Below are positions 17,249-24,758 of a DNA stretch of 64,000 nt, piece by piece. Positions within the stretch are counted from its first letter, which is position 1. Every line of letters starts with the position of its first letter. The notes under the pieces were generated by a model. It was not told the origin of the DNA. It worked only from the letters and a program-made list of their open reading frames with translations, and made no database searches. Made by a program: the position numbers and the translations under genes. Source of the stretch: Alphaproteobacteria bacterium. Lineage in GTDB: Bacteria > Pseudomonadota > Alphaproteobacteria > Rickettsiales > UBA3002. Location: NCBI GenBank assembly GCA_017302575.1, contig JAFLDD010000001.1, forward strand, positions 186,001 to 250,000, read 5' to 3'.

Positions 17249-17370
17249 CCCGCCCTCTTTTCTGCCAGCCAATTATCATTCGCTGCGCGTAGTGCTGAAG
17301 CGTTACCGCTCGTCATACGAGTGAATAGTGGGGAAGTCTTATGGTTAGATGGTGATGCGTGCTGTGACAT
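17245..17370 (-). CDS. small protein of the RTX operon, 41 aa
   Basis: Short hydrophilic protein (MSQHASPSNHKTSPLF...RAANDNWLAEKRAG). Its TGA overlaps the ATG of the membrane protein gene by 4 bases, an arrangement that supports real translation by coupling. It could also be a leader peptide. No motif is recognised. A longer upstream extension from 17439 is less plausible because it lacks a ribosome-binding site. Confidence 0.45.
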   Translation of the reverse strand: MSQHASPSNHKTSPLFTRMTSGNASALRAANDNWLAEKRAG

Positions 17371-17475
17371 GCCAACCCAGAATAAGTTGCGTGCGCAGAA
17401 AAGCAGGCACTCAATCTGAGGGCAAGAATAAACAATCAATTATAAACAGGTGTTGCGTGCATAGTGACTATGCGC

Positions 17476-17964
17476 TCAGTTCATAGGTTTGCGGTAATTC
17501 ACGCCGTGGAATTTGAGCAGCTTTGGCTCTTTCTTTCCCTCCACAAACCTTAGAGATTTTCCCGCTGAGTTGGGGAAGAGATTCGTTTCAATATCCTGCT
17601 TCACTTGCTTCATATGTCCATAAGGCGCGATGAAGTCCGTGAAGTAGAGACTATCACCACTTGTGCGCTCTTTTTCACTCAACACCATCTTGCCGCCGAT
17701 ATATTGCTTCTCAACTTCTGCTGATAGCATCGCCCATGTGACGAGAGCGATAGGTTCACGCTTCTTGTTGCGGTAAATGCGGTATTGGCCGAGGTTGATG
17801 GCGGGCAGAATAATATCCGCAATATCGCGCACCTGATATTGGCGGTGAACTTTGGACACGAGCATGAGGCTCGTGATCTCACCAATCAGCAGATGCAGCT
17901 TCTGCGGCGTCATCTTCGCCAACTGGCCTTTGGGGAATTGAGGTTTGGGTGCTTTATTGGGCAT
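17476..17964 (-). CDS. hlyC-like: HlyC-type toxin-activating lysine acyltransferase
   Basis: Cytoplasmic acyltransferase that would transfer a fatty acid from acyl-ACP to internal lysines of the RTX protein before export. The whole HlyC pattern is visible: LIGEITSLMLVSKVHRQYQV with the catalytic His; DIILPAINLGQYRIY; PIALVTWAMLS; ERTSGDSLYFTDFIAPYG with the catalytic Asp 70 residues after the His (69 in HlyC); and NLFPNSAGKSLR near the end. The ATG at 17964 is chosen; a GTG at 17991 would add nine residues. It lies 105 bases upstream of the 41-residue gene in the same orientation, the usual hlyC-before-hlyA order. Confidence 0.9.
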   Translation of the reverse strand: MPNKAPKPQFPKGQLAKMTPQKLHLLIGEITSLMLVSKVHRQYQVRDIADIILPAINLGQYRIYRNKKREPIALVTWAMLSAEVEKQYIGGKMVLSEKERTSGDSLYFTDFIAPYGHMKQVKQDIETNLFPNSAGKSLRFVEGKKEPKLLKFHGVNYRKPMN

Positions 17965-18061
17965 ACGCGCCTGTTTAGGTGGTTGCACCACAGATGCCTG
18001 AAAAATTCCTTAAAAGGAAGAGGCTGATTTGTAAGGGCAGGAGGGCATGGTGAATTGATAT

Positions 18062-18081
18062 GGGTACATATCTGGGTACAT
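18062..18081 (+). promoter_or_regulatory. probable integrase arm-type sites, right end of element 1
   Basis: Near-identical copy (19 of 20 bases) of the block at 5931-5950, with two GGGTACA motifs in the same orientation, 222 bases inside the right att site. Confidence 0.5.
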
Positions 18082-18142
18082 AGAATTGTCGAATAAATAA
18101 ATATTATTATATAACAAACGGTTGCCAGTTGCATTCGGTAGT

Positions 18143-18160
18143 GTCTCTGCCACCATTTCC
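18143..18160 (+). repeat. imperfect extra copy of the tRNA-Phe 3' end
   Basis: GTCTCTGCCACCATTTCC matches the tRNA-Phe end and its immediate downstream bases (GTCTCT-G-GCCACCATTTCC) with one base missing. It is directly followed by a hairpin. It may be an alternative or older attachment site. Confidence 0.5.
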
Positions 18161-18207
18161 AAAAAAAACAAAGGTTGGGCGCAGCAGCGCCCTTTTGTTT
18201 TTTGGAA
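18156..18207. terminator. long bidirectional hairpin, terminator-like
   Basis: A/T-rich outer arms (TTTCCAAAAAAAACAAA and TTTTGTTTTTTGGAAA) flank a GC core, GGGCGC...GCGCCC. U-rich tracts exist on both strands, so it can terminate transcription in either direction. It lies between the imperfect tRNA-end copy and the right att site. Confidence 0.65.
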
Positions 18208-18282
18208 ATAATGAATAGTTCGGGAGCGAACGTTGTTCAACCCGAGGCCAACAGGCCGAGGTAAGGCAAGCGTAGCGCGCCA

Positions 18283-18304
18283 ATCCCGTCTCTGGCCACC
18301 ATTT
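18283..18304 (+). repeat. att site, right end of element 1
   Basis: 22 bases identical to the 3' end of tRNA-Phe at 5796-5817. The repeat runs just into the stop codon of the convergent DCC-family gene. The ~75 bases inside it are GC-rich with several short palindromes (GAGCGAACGTTGTTC, GGCCAACAGGCC) and contain no gene. Confidence 0.85.
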
Positions 18305-18714
18305 TACTCATTAATCATCTTACGACCCAGTAACCTAAGCAGCACGATGCGTCCGCGCACGAGCCATGGGTAAATGGCTTTGGAAAGAAGCTCATGCTTA
18401 AAGATCGAACGGTTCACACGATTAAACAGGCTGCTGCCACTGGAAAGTAAGGCGAGGCGATGTACGGCGTCCTGCCCGTAATATACATTGCCATCCATGA
18501 CAAAGAGCATGCCGTCATCGAGATTATATTCGTTGCTAATGGCCGACAGAACATCGGTGGGAAGGTCGCGTAGATTGACCATGTGCAACTGTTTGGCCAA
18601 TTGTTTGAGGCGCACCCAGCGTACGTAACGCTTGCACATCGGGCAATCGCCATCATAGGCGATGATGGCAGCATCGCCATAGGTCGTGTTGAAGTAATCG
18701 AGGGTTGCGCTCAT
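18304..18714 (-). CDS. DCC-family (DUF393) thiol-disulfide oxidoreductase-like protein
   Basis: A 136-residue protein with the DCC signature IIAYDGDCPMCKRYVRW near the N-terminus (Cys-Pro-Met-Cys as a putative redox pair), then a conserved YYGQDAVHRLALLS segment and a hydrophobic basic C-terminus (YPWLVRGRIVLLRLLGRK). Its ATG at 18714 overlaps the stop codon of the upstream HTTM gene (TAATG), so translation is coupled. Pairing of a DCC domain with an HTTM membrane protein recurs in bacteria. Substrate unknown. Confidence 0.85.
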   Translation of the reverse strand: MSATLDYFNTTYGDAAIIAYDGDCPMCKRYVRWVRLKQLAKQLHMVNLRDLPTDVLSAISNEYNLDDGMLFVMDGNVYYGQDAVHRLALLSSGSSLFNRVNRSIFKHELLSKAIYPWLVRGRIVLLRLLGRKMINE

Positions 18715-20651
18715 TACCACCGCACTAACGGACCATCAATAACCTGAGGCCCTAAGTCTGTTTTAGCATGTATCAATATATTCACGAGCTTGCCTTCAAA
18801 TGACTTGTAGAAATCTTTATCAATTTCAAACGTATTACCATCTACCCAGTGCCCTTTAGCAGTTACATAAGGCAATGGTGACGGCACTTCAAGCACGCCT
18901 GCACTCACTTCGACAGGCCCTACATCCGTAATGCCGACGCCGTTGAGGTATATTCTTCGCATTGCCACATCGAACGTAGGGGAAGCACCGACAAAGCGGC
19001 CACTGCCAATTTCATACACGGCCCGTATACCAGAATGGAATATCGATTTTTCTCCCAGTGGCTGCGGGTAGGCGCTAAATGCTACGGTCTGCTGACGCAA
19101 GACTAACATAGATTCTTTAGGTAATTGTGGCAGAGGGCTGAGCCAATTCAAAAACTCTTTCATACTGTATTCGAGTTTTTCAAGATCAGTTTCCCTTGCC
19201 AGTAGCGGGTAGCTATCAGGTATATTCAAGAAACGAAGGGTGGCACCATCTTTGGATATCAATACAGGGTCTTCCCGCGTTGTCTTTCTTGAGATACGAG
19301 GCAGCATCTGCTGGCGTATCATTGGGCTCATCTGATCGGTGCGTATCCAGCGACCATTTTCCATGTTCATGCTCCATTCTTTTGAAGGTAGCTCAATGGT
19401 AATGTTCCCGCGCATAATGTCGACATATGGCAGGTGCTGATCATACGGTTTCAAGGCATAGATAGCCGCGTACATGTTCATGTCGGAAAACGGATAAATA
19501 CCAAGCTCGTCTGCTTTTTGTGATAAGAATCCAGCCGCATACACTCCATAGAAAGCAGCAAGCCATGCCATTAAAATTCTGGGGCGGGCAGCCGCTTGCT
19601 GTGGGATAGGTGCGTGTGATGTTTGGTGCGAGGTGGCGTCTAGTTTTATGAGCGCCCATTGCCGTAATTTTGGCAGATAATAATCCCAGTCAATAAAGGA
19701 AATAATAAGCAGTAACCACCACGGGTCACTCACGCTCATCAGCGCATACAGGCCTATGCAACTCAGCGCAAAGACTACGCCCTCGAACAGTCTAGCATTG
19801 GGGCGATGTACCGAGAATATCACGCTCAGAACGATAGCCTGCATCAACAAGTGGATGGCAGCAATAAGCTGCCATAACCATGGGATGGAGCCAAGTGCCA
19901 CAACATGTGCAGGCACGGACATTTCAACGTAACCATACCACGTGATGGCTAGTATGTGCCTCATGCTATCGGAAAATACGTAATCCCAGCCGCCATTGGT
20001 TACGACTAACTTTGCCCAAAATGCTCCAAAATAGAAAAGCGCGGCACTATATTGTACAGCCAGCACCGACCACAGGACGGGCGTATTTTTCGGCGCAAAG
20101 TAATAGTTGGGTTTTCTAGAGGCCAGCCATTTATCAAGCGAGAGTGATTTTCCAGCATTGGCGAACATAAAGGGAATGGCGCACAGAAAAATGACATTAT
20201 ATGGATGGGACCAGGCGATGAAACGGGATGCGTCCAATAATACCAGAAAAAGTACCGATAGAGTGCTGAGTATCATGGCGGGGCGAGTGGCAAGACCGAT
20301 AATGGCCATGAATGTGCTGACCCATGAAATAGCTTGTACCACTAACCAGAAGGTTGCTGCGGGTGGTGTATCACCAAATAGCATCAGCAGACCAAAAGGC
20401 GTATAATTCCCTTCTGCGCGAAGGCGTGCAAATTCGACGATATTTCCATTCAACATTGCGTCGTGCACAATCAAGTTCACCCAGCCCACAGCAATAAAAA
20501 GCCCAATTCGCACAAGGCCAATGGATCGCTCTGAAGGGCGTGAGTCACGCCACTGTGAGTCAAAACCAAACACAAAACGAAATGCGTTCAGTAGTCTCTG
20601 TCTGTTTTTATGTACGTTGGGGTGTGCCAAGAGTTGTGCAATACGCGCCAT
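18714..20651 (-). CDS. HTTM-domain (vitamin K carboxylase-like) membrane protein, 645 aa
   Basis: Large multi-pass membrane protein. The segment RIGLFIAVGWVNLIVHDAML...TPFGLLMLFGDTP, followed by repeated hydrophobic helices and LDASRFIAWSHPYNVIFLC, is typical of the HTTM (horizontally transferred transmembrane) region related to vitamin K-dependent gamma-carboxylase. A soluble C-terminal domain of ~300 residues follows (from about residue 370). The ATG at 20651 has a GGAG site; an ATG at 20696 lacks one. It is coupled to the DCC-family gene downstream. A real carboxylase activity cannot be claimed. Confidence 0.75.
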   Translation of the reverse strand: MARIAQLLAHPNVHKNRQRLLNAFRFVFGFDSQWRDSRPSERSIGLVRIGLFIAVGWVNLIVHDAMLNGNIVEFARLRAEGNYTPFGLLMLFGDTPPAATFWLVVQAISWVSTFMAIIGLATRPAMILSTLSVLFLVLLDASRFIAWSHPYNVIFLCAIPFMFANAGKSLSLDKWLASRKPNYYFAPKNTPVLWSVLAVQYSAALFYFGAFWAKLVVTNGGWDYVFSDSMRHILAITWYGYVEMSVPAHVVALGSIPWLWQLIAAIHLLMQAIVLSVIFSVHRPNARLFEGVVFALSCIGLYALMSVSDPWWLLLIISFIDWDYYLPKLRQWALIKLDATSHQTSHAPIPQQAAARPRILMAWLAAFYGVYAAGFLSQKADELGIYPFSDMNMYAAIYALKPYDQHLPYVDIMRGNITIELPSKEWSMNMENGRWIRTDQMSPMIRQQMLPRISRKTTREDPVLISKDGATLRFLNIPDSYPLLARETDLEKLEYSMKEFLNWLSPLPQLPKESMLVLRQQTVAFSAYPQPLGEKSIFHSGIRAVYEIGSGRFVGASPTFDVAMRRIYLNGVGITDVGPVEVSAGVLEVPSPLPYVTAKGHWVDGNTFEIDKDFYKSFEGKLVNILIHAKTDLGPQVIDGPLVRW

Positions 20652-20712
20652 AAAGGCTCCATACTTGAAGGTGCATGAAACCAGTAGTAGTTGCATAGAT
20701 GATTAATACAAG

Positions 20713-20904
20713 TCAATCGCTTAGGTTTTTGTCTGCTGTGCGGAGTGCTTCTTCCATCGCGTCATCGTCGATATCATCCAGCTCCACGGCGGGAACGGCA
20801 TAGGATTCCGTGAACCAGCGATTCAGGTCTACCTCGCGGCAGCGTTTCGAGCAAAATGGCTTGAAATCAGCAGCGCTAGGCTTTTTGCACGTTGGGCAGG
20901 TCAT
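20713..20904 (-). CDS. yacG: DNA gyrase inhibitor / zinc protein YacG
   Basis: A 63-residue zinc-ribbon protein that binds GyrB and inhibits gyrase in E. coli. The four zinc ligands are visible in CPTCKKPSAADFKPFCSKRC (CxxC...CxxxC), followed by DLNRWFTESYAVP, conserved in the family, and an acidic tail. The start is the ATG at 20904, one base after the trhO stop codon. Earlier in-frame starts would run into trhO. Confidence 0.92.
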   Translation of the reverse strand: MTCPTCKKPSAADFKPFCSKRCREVDLNRWFTESYAVPAVELDDIDDDAMEEALRTADKNLSD

Positions 20905-20905
20905 G

Positions 20906-21688
20906 CTAGCACTTCGGGCAGGTTTGGTCTTTGAACAAGGCGCGGCCACAACCCATACACATTACCACACCTTCGGACTTGGTAAGGCCGTGTCCAACGG
21001 CGACACGTTCATCGAATACGTAGCAATGTCCCTCCCATAAGCTCTCGGTCTTGGGCATTTGTTCTAAGTAGGCCAATATTCCGCCTTCGAGGTGGTAGAC
21101 CTCCTCAAAGCCTTGCGTCAGCAGATAAGCAGAATATTTTTCACAGCGAATACCACCCGTGCAGTACATGGCGACGCGCTTGTTCTTTTTCGGGTCGAGA
21201 TGTTCTTTAGTGAATTTCACCATTTCCTTGAAATTTTTGGTGGCGGGATTGATCGCGCCTTTGAAGTGCCCGATGTCGAATTCATAATCATTGCGTGTAT
21301 CGATGGTCACTACGTCAGGCGCAGTGATAATGGCATTCCAGTCTTTTGGCGCGATGTATTTTCCCACACATACGGATGGGTTGGCTTCGGCGCCGAGTGA
21401 AATCAGCTCGCGCTTCACTTTCACCTTGCTGCGGCCAAAAGGCGGGTTGGTGAAATAGCTGATGCGATGATTGAGCGTTTTGAATTGCGGCATGGCACGC
21501 AGATGCTCGACCATACCTTCCACGGCTTCTTTAGCACCTGAAATCGTAGCATTGATGCCTTCGGGCGCGATGGTGATTGTGCCCTTGATGCCAAGCTCTT
21601 TCATGCGCGCAAGTAGTGGTGTGCGCAGTGCGTTTGGTTCACTGAGTGGCGCAAAATGATAGAATGTGCTTACGGCAATAGTGCTCAT
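20906..21688 (-). CDS. trhO: tRNA uridine(34) hydroxylase TrhO (rhodanese-like, UPF0176)
   Basis: A 260-residue protein of the YceA/UPF0176 family, which forms 5-hydroxyuridine at tRNA position 34 using oxygen and prephenate-derived chemistry. The N-terminal ferredoxin-like domain has GIKGTITIAPEGINATISG. The central rhodanese domain has VTIDTRNDYEFDIGHFKGAI and the active-site loop YCTGGIRCEKYSAYL with the catalytic Cys. The C-terminal zinc-ribbon-like region has CMGCGRALFKDQTCPKC. Normal length. It starts a small minus-strand run with yacG. Confidence 0.93.
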   Translation of the reverse strand: MSTIAVSTFYHFAPLSEPNALRTPLLARMKELGIKGTITIAPEGINATISGAKEAVEGMVEHLRAMPQFKTLNHRISYFTNPPFGRSKVKVKRELISLGAEANPSVCVGKYIAPKDWNAIITAPDVVTIDTRNDYEFDIGHFKGAINPATKNFKEMVKFTKEHLDPKKNKRVAMYCTGGIRCEKYSAYLLTQGFEEVYHLEGGILAYLEQMPKTESLWEGHCYVFDERVAVGHGLTKSEGVVMCMGCGRALFKDQTCPKC

Positions 21689-21694
21689 ATGCCG

Positions 21695-22645
21695 CTAAAT
21701 AGCGGCTTCAAGCAGATTTGTCGATACTCTTTCGGCGCTGCTTTGCTCGGTGCTGATGCGCAAGGCAGGCGTGCTGGTAACGGTAGGGTTGGATGTTGCG
21801 GCTTGCAGCTCTTGCTTGACTTCGTTGAGCCATTTTACGCGTTCTGAAACTTCAGGGTGAATCGCGTTAATTTGCTTTTGTGCTTCTTTCCAGAACGGAA
21901 GTTTTGGCTTGGTCTTATCAAGTTTAATCAGTGCGTTTGCTAAGGCATCGGGGTCACCGCTAATAATGGCGCCTTCAAAATCAGCCTGCAATTCACTGGA
22001 GTAGCCATTAATTTTTTCAGCCGCACGTCCGCCGACTACGCCGCTTATGCTACTGCCTACGACGCGCGATGCGACATGTCCCCAAATACGGGCACCTGCA
22101 GGCGTGCGCCCCAGAAATGGTAGAATGGCTGCGGTTGCTCCCACACCCAATGCAGTTGCCGCATTTTGGTCGCGGTGGGGTTTCATGTTTTTAGCGTGGG
22201 CCAACTCATGTCCTAATACGCCGCAGACTTCGCGGTAGGTGAGGGTGCGCAATAATCCCGTGCTTACCATCATTTCCGTTGCTGACAGAGCCGAAGCCTG
22301 AGGTACGTCGCTTTCCGTAATCATAAGCTGCATAGGCGCAATGAAGCCTGCGCGGTTGCATAGCGTTTTCCAATGCGCAAAAAATTCGGGATGGGTTTGT
22401 TCGGTTACCAGCTTAGCGTGTTTGAAGCCGCGAAAGCTCATGCTTAAATTGCTTTGAATATCGATGCGCTCATCGCTCATGGGAACACGTGGTACAAAGC
22501 GAGGGTCAATTTCATTGGCGATGGCATCTAGTGGCAGCGCATAGCCCGAAAAATCTTTGCCACGGAACATATCTTCCATGCGATTTTCAAAGCCTTCATA
22601 GGCTTTGGCAAAGTCATTCCACAGATTGCTGAAAAAGCCTGCCAT
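21695..22645 (-). CDS. M48-family zinc metallopeptidase
   Basis: A 316-residue peptidase-like protein. The zinc motif is HELAHAKNM (HExxH) and the third ligand region is SSELQADFEGA (ExxxD), both typical of M48. A small-residue-rich hydrophobic stretch (TALGVGATAAILPFLG; GSSISGVVGG) follows the HExxH motif. No N-terminal signal peptide or membrane anchor is evident. It starts 2 bases after the end of the upstream unknown gene, so the two are probably cotranscribed. Substrate unknown. Confidence 0.85.
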   Translation of the reverse strand: MAGFFSNLWNDFAKAYEGFENRMEDMFRGKDFSGYALPLDAIANEIDPRFVPRVPMSDERIDIQSNLSMSFRGFKHAKLVTEQTHPEFFAHWKTLCNRAGFIAPMQLMITESDVPQASALSATEMMVSTGLLRTLTYREVCGVLGHELAHAKNMKPHRDQNAATALGVGATAAILPFLGRTPAGARIWGHVASRVVGSSISGVVGGRAAEKINGYSSELQADFEGAIISGDPDALANALIKLDKTKPKLPFWKEAQKQINAIHPEVSERVKWLNEVKQELQAATSNPTVTSTPALRISTEQSSAERVSTNLLEAAI

Positions 22646-22647
22646 GA

Positions 22648-23280
22648 TTAATATGCGGCACCAATTTGGGTTTGTGTTTTGTCAGAGAGCATTGCTAGCA
22701 TTGATTGCGTTGGTGTCTTCGAACCTAAGTGGCGCGCAGAACTCGCCATGGCAGTGGTGCTTGGCGTATCGGCGTTGCAGCTATGGCAGCCACCACATGA
22801 AGAGGCATGTGGTTTGGTTTCCGTAGCGATAGCGGCATCGAGCGCTTCAGATAATTGGTTGATACGCGCTTGCAGCGCTTCGTTCGGATTGGTGGATTCA
22901 GTTTGAAGGGATTGCCACTGACGGCCAAGAATTTTCTGCGCTGTATCCATTGGCACCCAAGAGCAGACAGCGTGATGGTCGAGCGAGATAGTAGGTTTAG
23001 TGGTACCAAAATCGATGATTTGGACATTGGCTTTAGGAATGACCATATGCTGGTGTGCATCGAGATTGTCGCGCGGGATTTCATGGAGTTTAGGCAAAAG
23101 CCAACTGCCGTTACCGTCGCCAGCAATCATGACTTGCTGTTTTCCGTCAGCATCACGATACATCAGCAATAGTGGACGATTCTCCACTTTTGGCAGTGCG
23201 ATCGGCTCGGACGGTGTGGTTGCAACTGGCGTTGCAACGGGTTCTGCGCCATCGGTTTTGGCCAAAGCTTCCTGACTCAT
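22648..23280 (-). CDS. hypothetical protein with CxxC-type cysteine cluster, 210 aa
   Basis: Unrecognised. A Pro/Thr-rich N-terminus (ATPVATTPSEPIALP) is followed by a beta-rich middle with LLLMYRDADGKQQVMIAG. The C-terminal part contains SSCGGCHSCNAD, a possible metal site. No membrane segments. The start has a GGAG site. It immediately precedes the M48 peptidase gene (gap of 2 bases), so the two may work together. Confidence 0.65.
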   Translation of the reverse strand: MSQEALAKTDGAEPVATPVATTPSEPIALPKVENRPLLLMYRDADGKQQVMIAGDGNGSWLLPKLHEIPRDNLDAHQHMVIPKANVQIIDFGTTKPTISLDHHAVCSWVPMDTAQKILGRQWQSLQTESTNPNEALQARINQLSEALDAAIATETKPHASSCGGCHSCNADTPSTTAMASSARHLGSKTPTQSMLAMLSDKTQTQIGAAY

Positions 23281-23357
23281 GGCAGGCTCCTTTACGGTTT
23301 TCTACACCCCTGAGTCTATCGAAATTGCGCCACTTCAAGTGTGACAGTTTGGTGAAA

Positions 23358-23765
23358 TTATTGCCAGTCGGCTTCCTCTTCGCTGATGATATTTCCCTTC
23401 ATTGACGGGCCCTTAGTGTGGACGCGGTTTTTATCGCCGCACACAAGGTGATGCCAGCTTGGGAGAGGTTCGCCAAGGTAGGCGAGGCGGTAGCCACAGG
23501 TATGTGGCAACCAGGTAAGTTCGGCGACGTTTTCGGGGGTTACTTTTACACAATCCGCGACGTTTGTTTGCCGATTGGCGTAGTCGGTGCATTGGTGGCT
23601 ATTCAAGCATAGATATTTGCAGGCGACGTTACTGAGCGCGATTTCGCCCGTATCCTCGTCTTCGACTCGTATTTGGCAGCATAATCCGCAGCCGTCGCAT
23701 AGTGATTCCCATTCTGCGGGGGTCATTTTTTCAAGCGGTTTTTTTAGAAATGCGGGCTGGGTCAT
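23358..23765 (-). CDS. YcgN/YkgJ-family cysteine cluster protein (UPF0260)
   Basis: A 135-residue protein with the UPF0260 pattern: EWESLCDGCGLCCQIRVEDEDTG, then VACKYLCLNSHQCTDYANR, DCVKVTP and LPHTCGYRL. The eight or so conserved cysteines suggest metal or iron-sulfur binding. Conserved in proteobacteria with no settled function. The start at 23765 (MTQPAFLKKPLEKM) agrees with the family; longer frames upstream are not conserved in style. Confidence 0.88.
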   Translation of the reverse strand: MTQPAFLKKPLEKMTPAEWESLCDGCGLCCQIRVEDEDTGEIALSNVACKYLCLNSHQCTDYANRQTNVADCVKVTPENVAELTWLPHTCGYRLAYLGEPLPSWHHLVCGDKNRVHTKGPSMKGNIISEEEADWQ

Positions 23766-23840
23766 GGCGGCATGATAGTAGAACAGGATGTTTCCAACAA
23801 TCTGATTGTCGGTCAACCTGCGACACGTTAATGAAAAACC

Positions 23841-24758
23841 ATGCATTCGCTCCGAGCCTCATTTCAAGCCTTAGACCAACGCACACGCGGCATATGCTTC
23901 GTGCTGTTTGCTGTCATGGTCTGGAGTGGCTGGATGATTGTGAGCAGCTATGGGGTGCGCGGCTCACTTTCTGCCTATGACATTACCGCATTGCGCTTTG
24001 GCACGGCAGGATTGGTGATGTTGCCGCTACTGATGAAGAAAGGTTGGCGGGTTGGGCCATGGGGCATTTGGGGCGGCGTTTGGCTAGCCTGTCTGATGGG
24101 TGCAACCTATAACACCATCACCATTTATGGCATGAAATTCGCACCTGCTTCGCACGCGGCGGGGCTTATCAATAGCTCCTGCGTCGCATTGATGACGATT
24201 GGTGGCATTCTCTTACTGCGTGAGAAAAGCTCGCGACTCAAACTTTCTGGTATTGCGATTAGTATCATCGGCGTACTCGTTATCGTTGATATTCTGCATA
24301 GCGATGTTACGGCGGGCAATATCGCGTTGGGGCATTTACTGTTTCTGATTGGTGGCTCCATGTGGGCGGCTTATGCGCTTTTTATGCGCGCGTGGAAGCT
24401 TGACCCCATTCATGTTGCGGCAGCAGTCTGCGTCTATTCCGCGCTGCTTTATCTGCCAATTTATTTTCTGTTCTTGCCCATCAATGTCAGTGTTCATAAT
24501 TGGGACGCAGCATTGTTTCAGGCGGTGTATCAGGGCATCATCAATAGTGTCTTTGCACTGATGTCGTATAATCGTGGCGTCGAGCTATTGGGTGTGAGCG
24601 CGTCGAGCGCCTTCATTCCCATGATTCCCGTGATTGCAACGCTTACGGCTATCCCAATTCTGGGACAAGACCCCACACTGACCGATGCGCTGGGAATTGC
24701 ACTAGTTGCGGGTGGCGTATTGCTCTCGACGGGGATTATCGGTAAACGTAGCTCTTGA
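23841..24758 (+). CDS. EamA-domain (DMT superfamily) transporter
   Basis: A 305-residue inner membrane protein with ten probable helices in two EamA repeats. The first repeat has FGTAGLVMLPLLMKKGW and FAPASHAAGLINSSCVALMT. The second has LFLIGGSMWAAYALFMRAW and GVSASSAFIPMIPVIATL. The family exports amino acids or other small metabolites, or acts as a drug/metabolite permease; the substrate cannot be told. The stop codon overlaps the greB start (TGATG). Confidence 0.88.
   Translation: MHSLRASFQALDQRTRGICFVLFAVMVWSGWMIVSSYGVRGSLSAYDITALRFGTAGLVMLPLLMKKGWRVGPWGIWGGVWLACLMGATYNTITIYGMKFAPASHAAGLINSSCVALMTIGGILLLREKSSRLKLSGIAISIIGVLVIVDILHSDVTAGNIALGHLLFLIGGSMWAAYALFMRAWKLDPIHVAAAVCVYSALLYLPIYFLFLPINVSVHNWDAALFQAVYQGIINSVFALMSYNRGVELLGVSASSAFIPMIPVIATLTAIPILGQDPTLTDALGIALVAGGVLLSTGIIGKRSS

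Larger units (their letters stand above)
5796..18304 (+). mobile_element. integrative element 1, tRNA-Phe site, RTX/HlyC cargo
   Basis: About 12.5 kb lie between a 22-base direct repeat of the tRNA-Phe 3' end (5796-5817 and 18283-18304). The integrase gene is immediately inside the intact tRNA, an AlpA-like gene follows, and near-identical tandem motifs lie inside both ends (5931-5950, 18062-18081). Cargo is the RTX operon with its acyltransferase. There are no phage structural, conjugation or replication genes, so it is a non-self-transmissible island or satellite type. A second imperfect tRNA-end copy at 18143-18160 leaves the exact right boundary uncertain. Confidence 0.85.
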
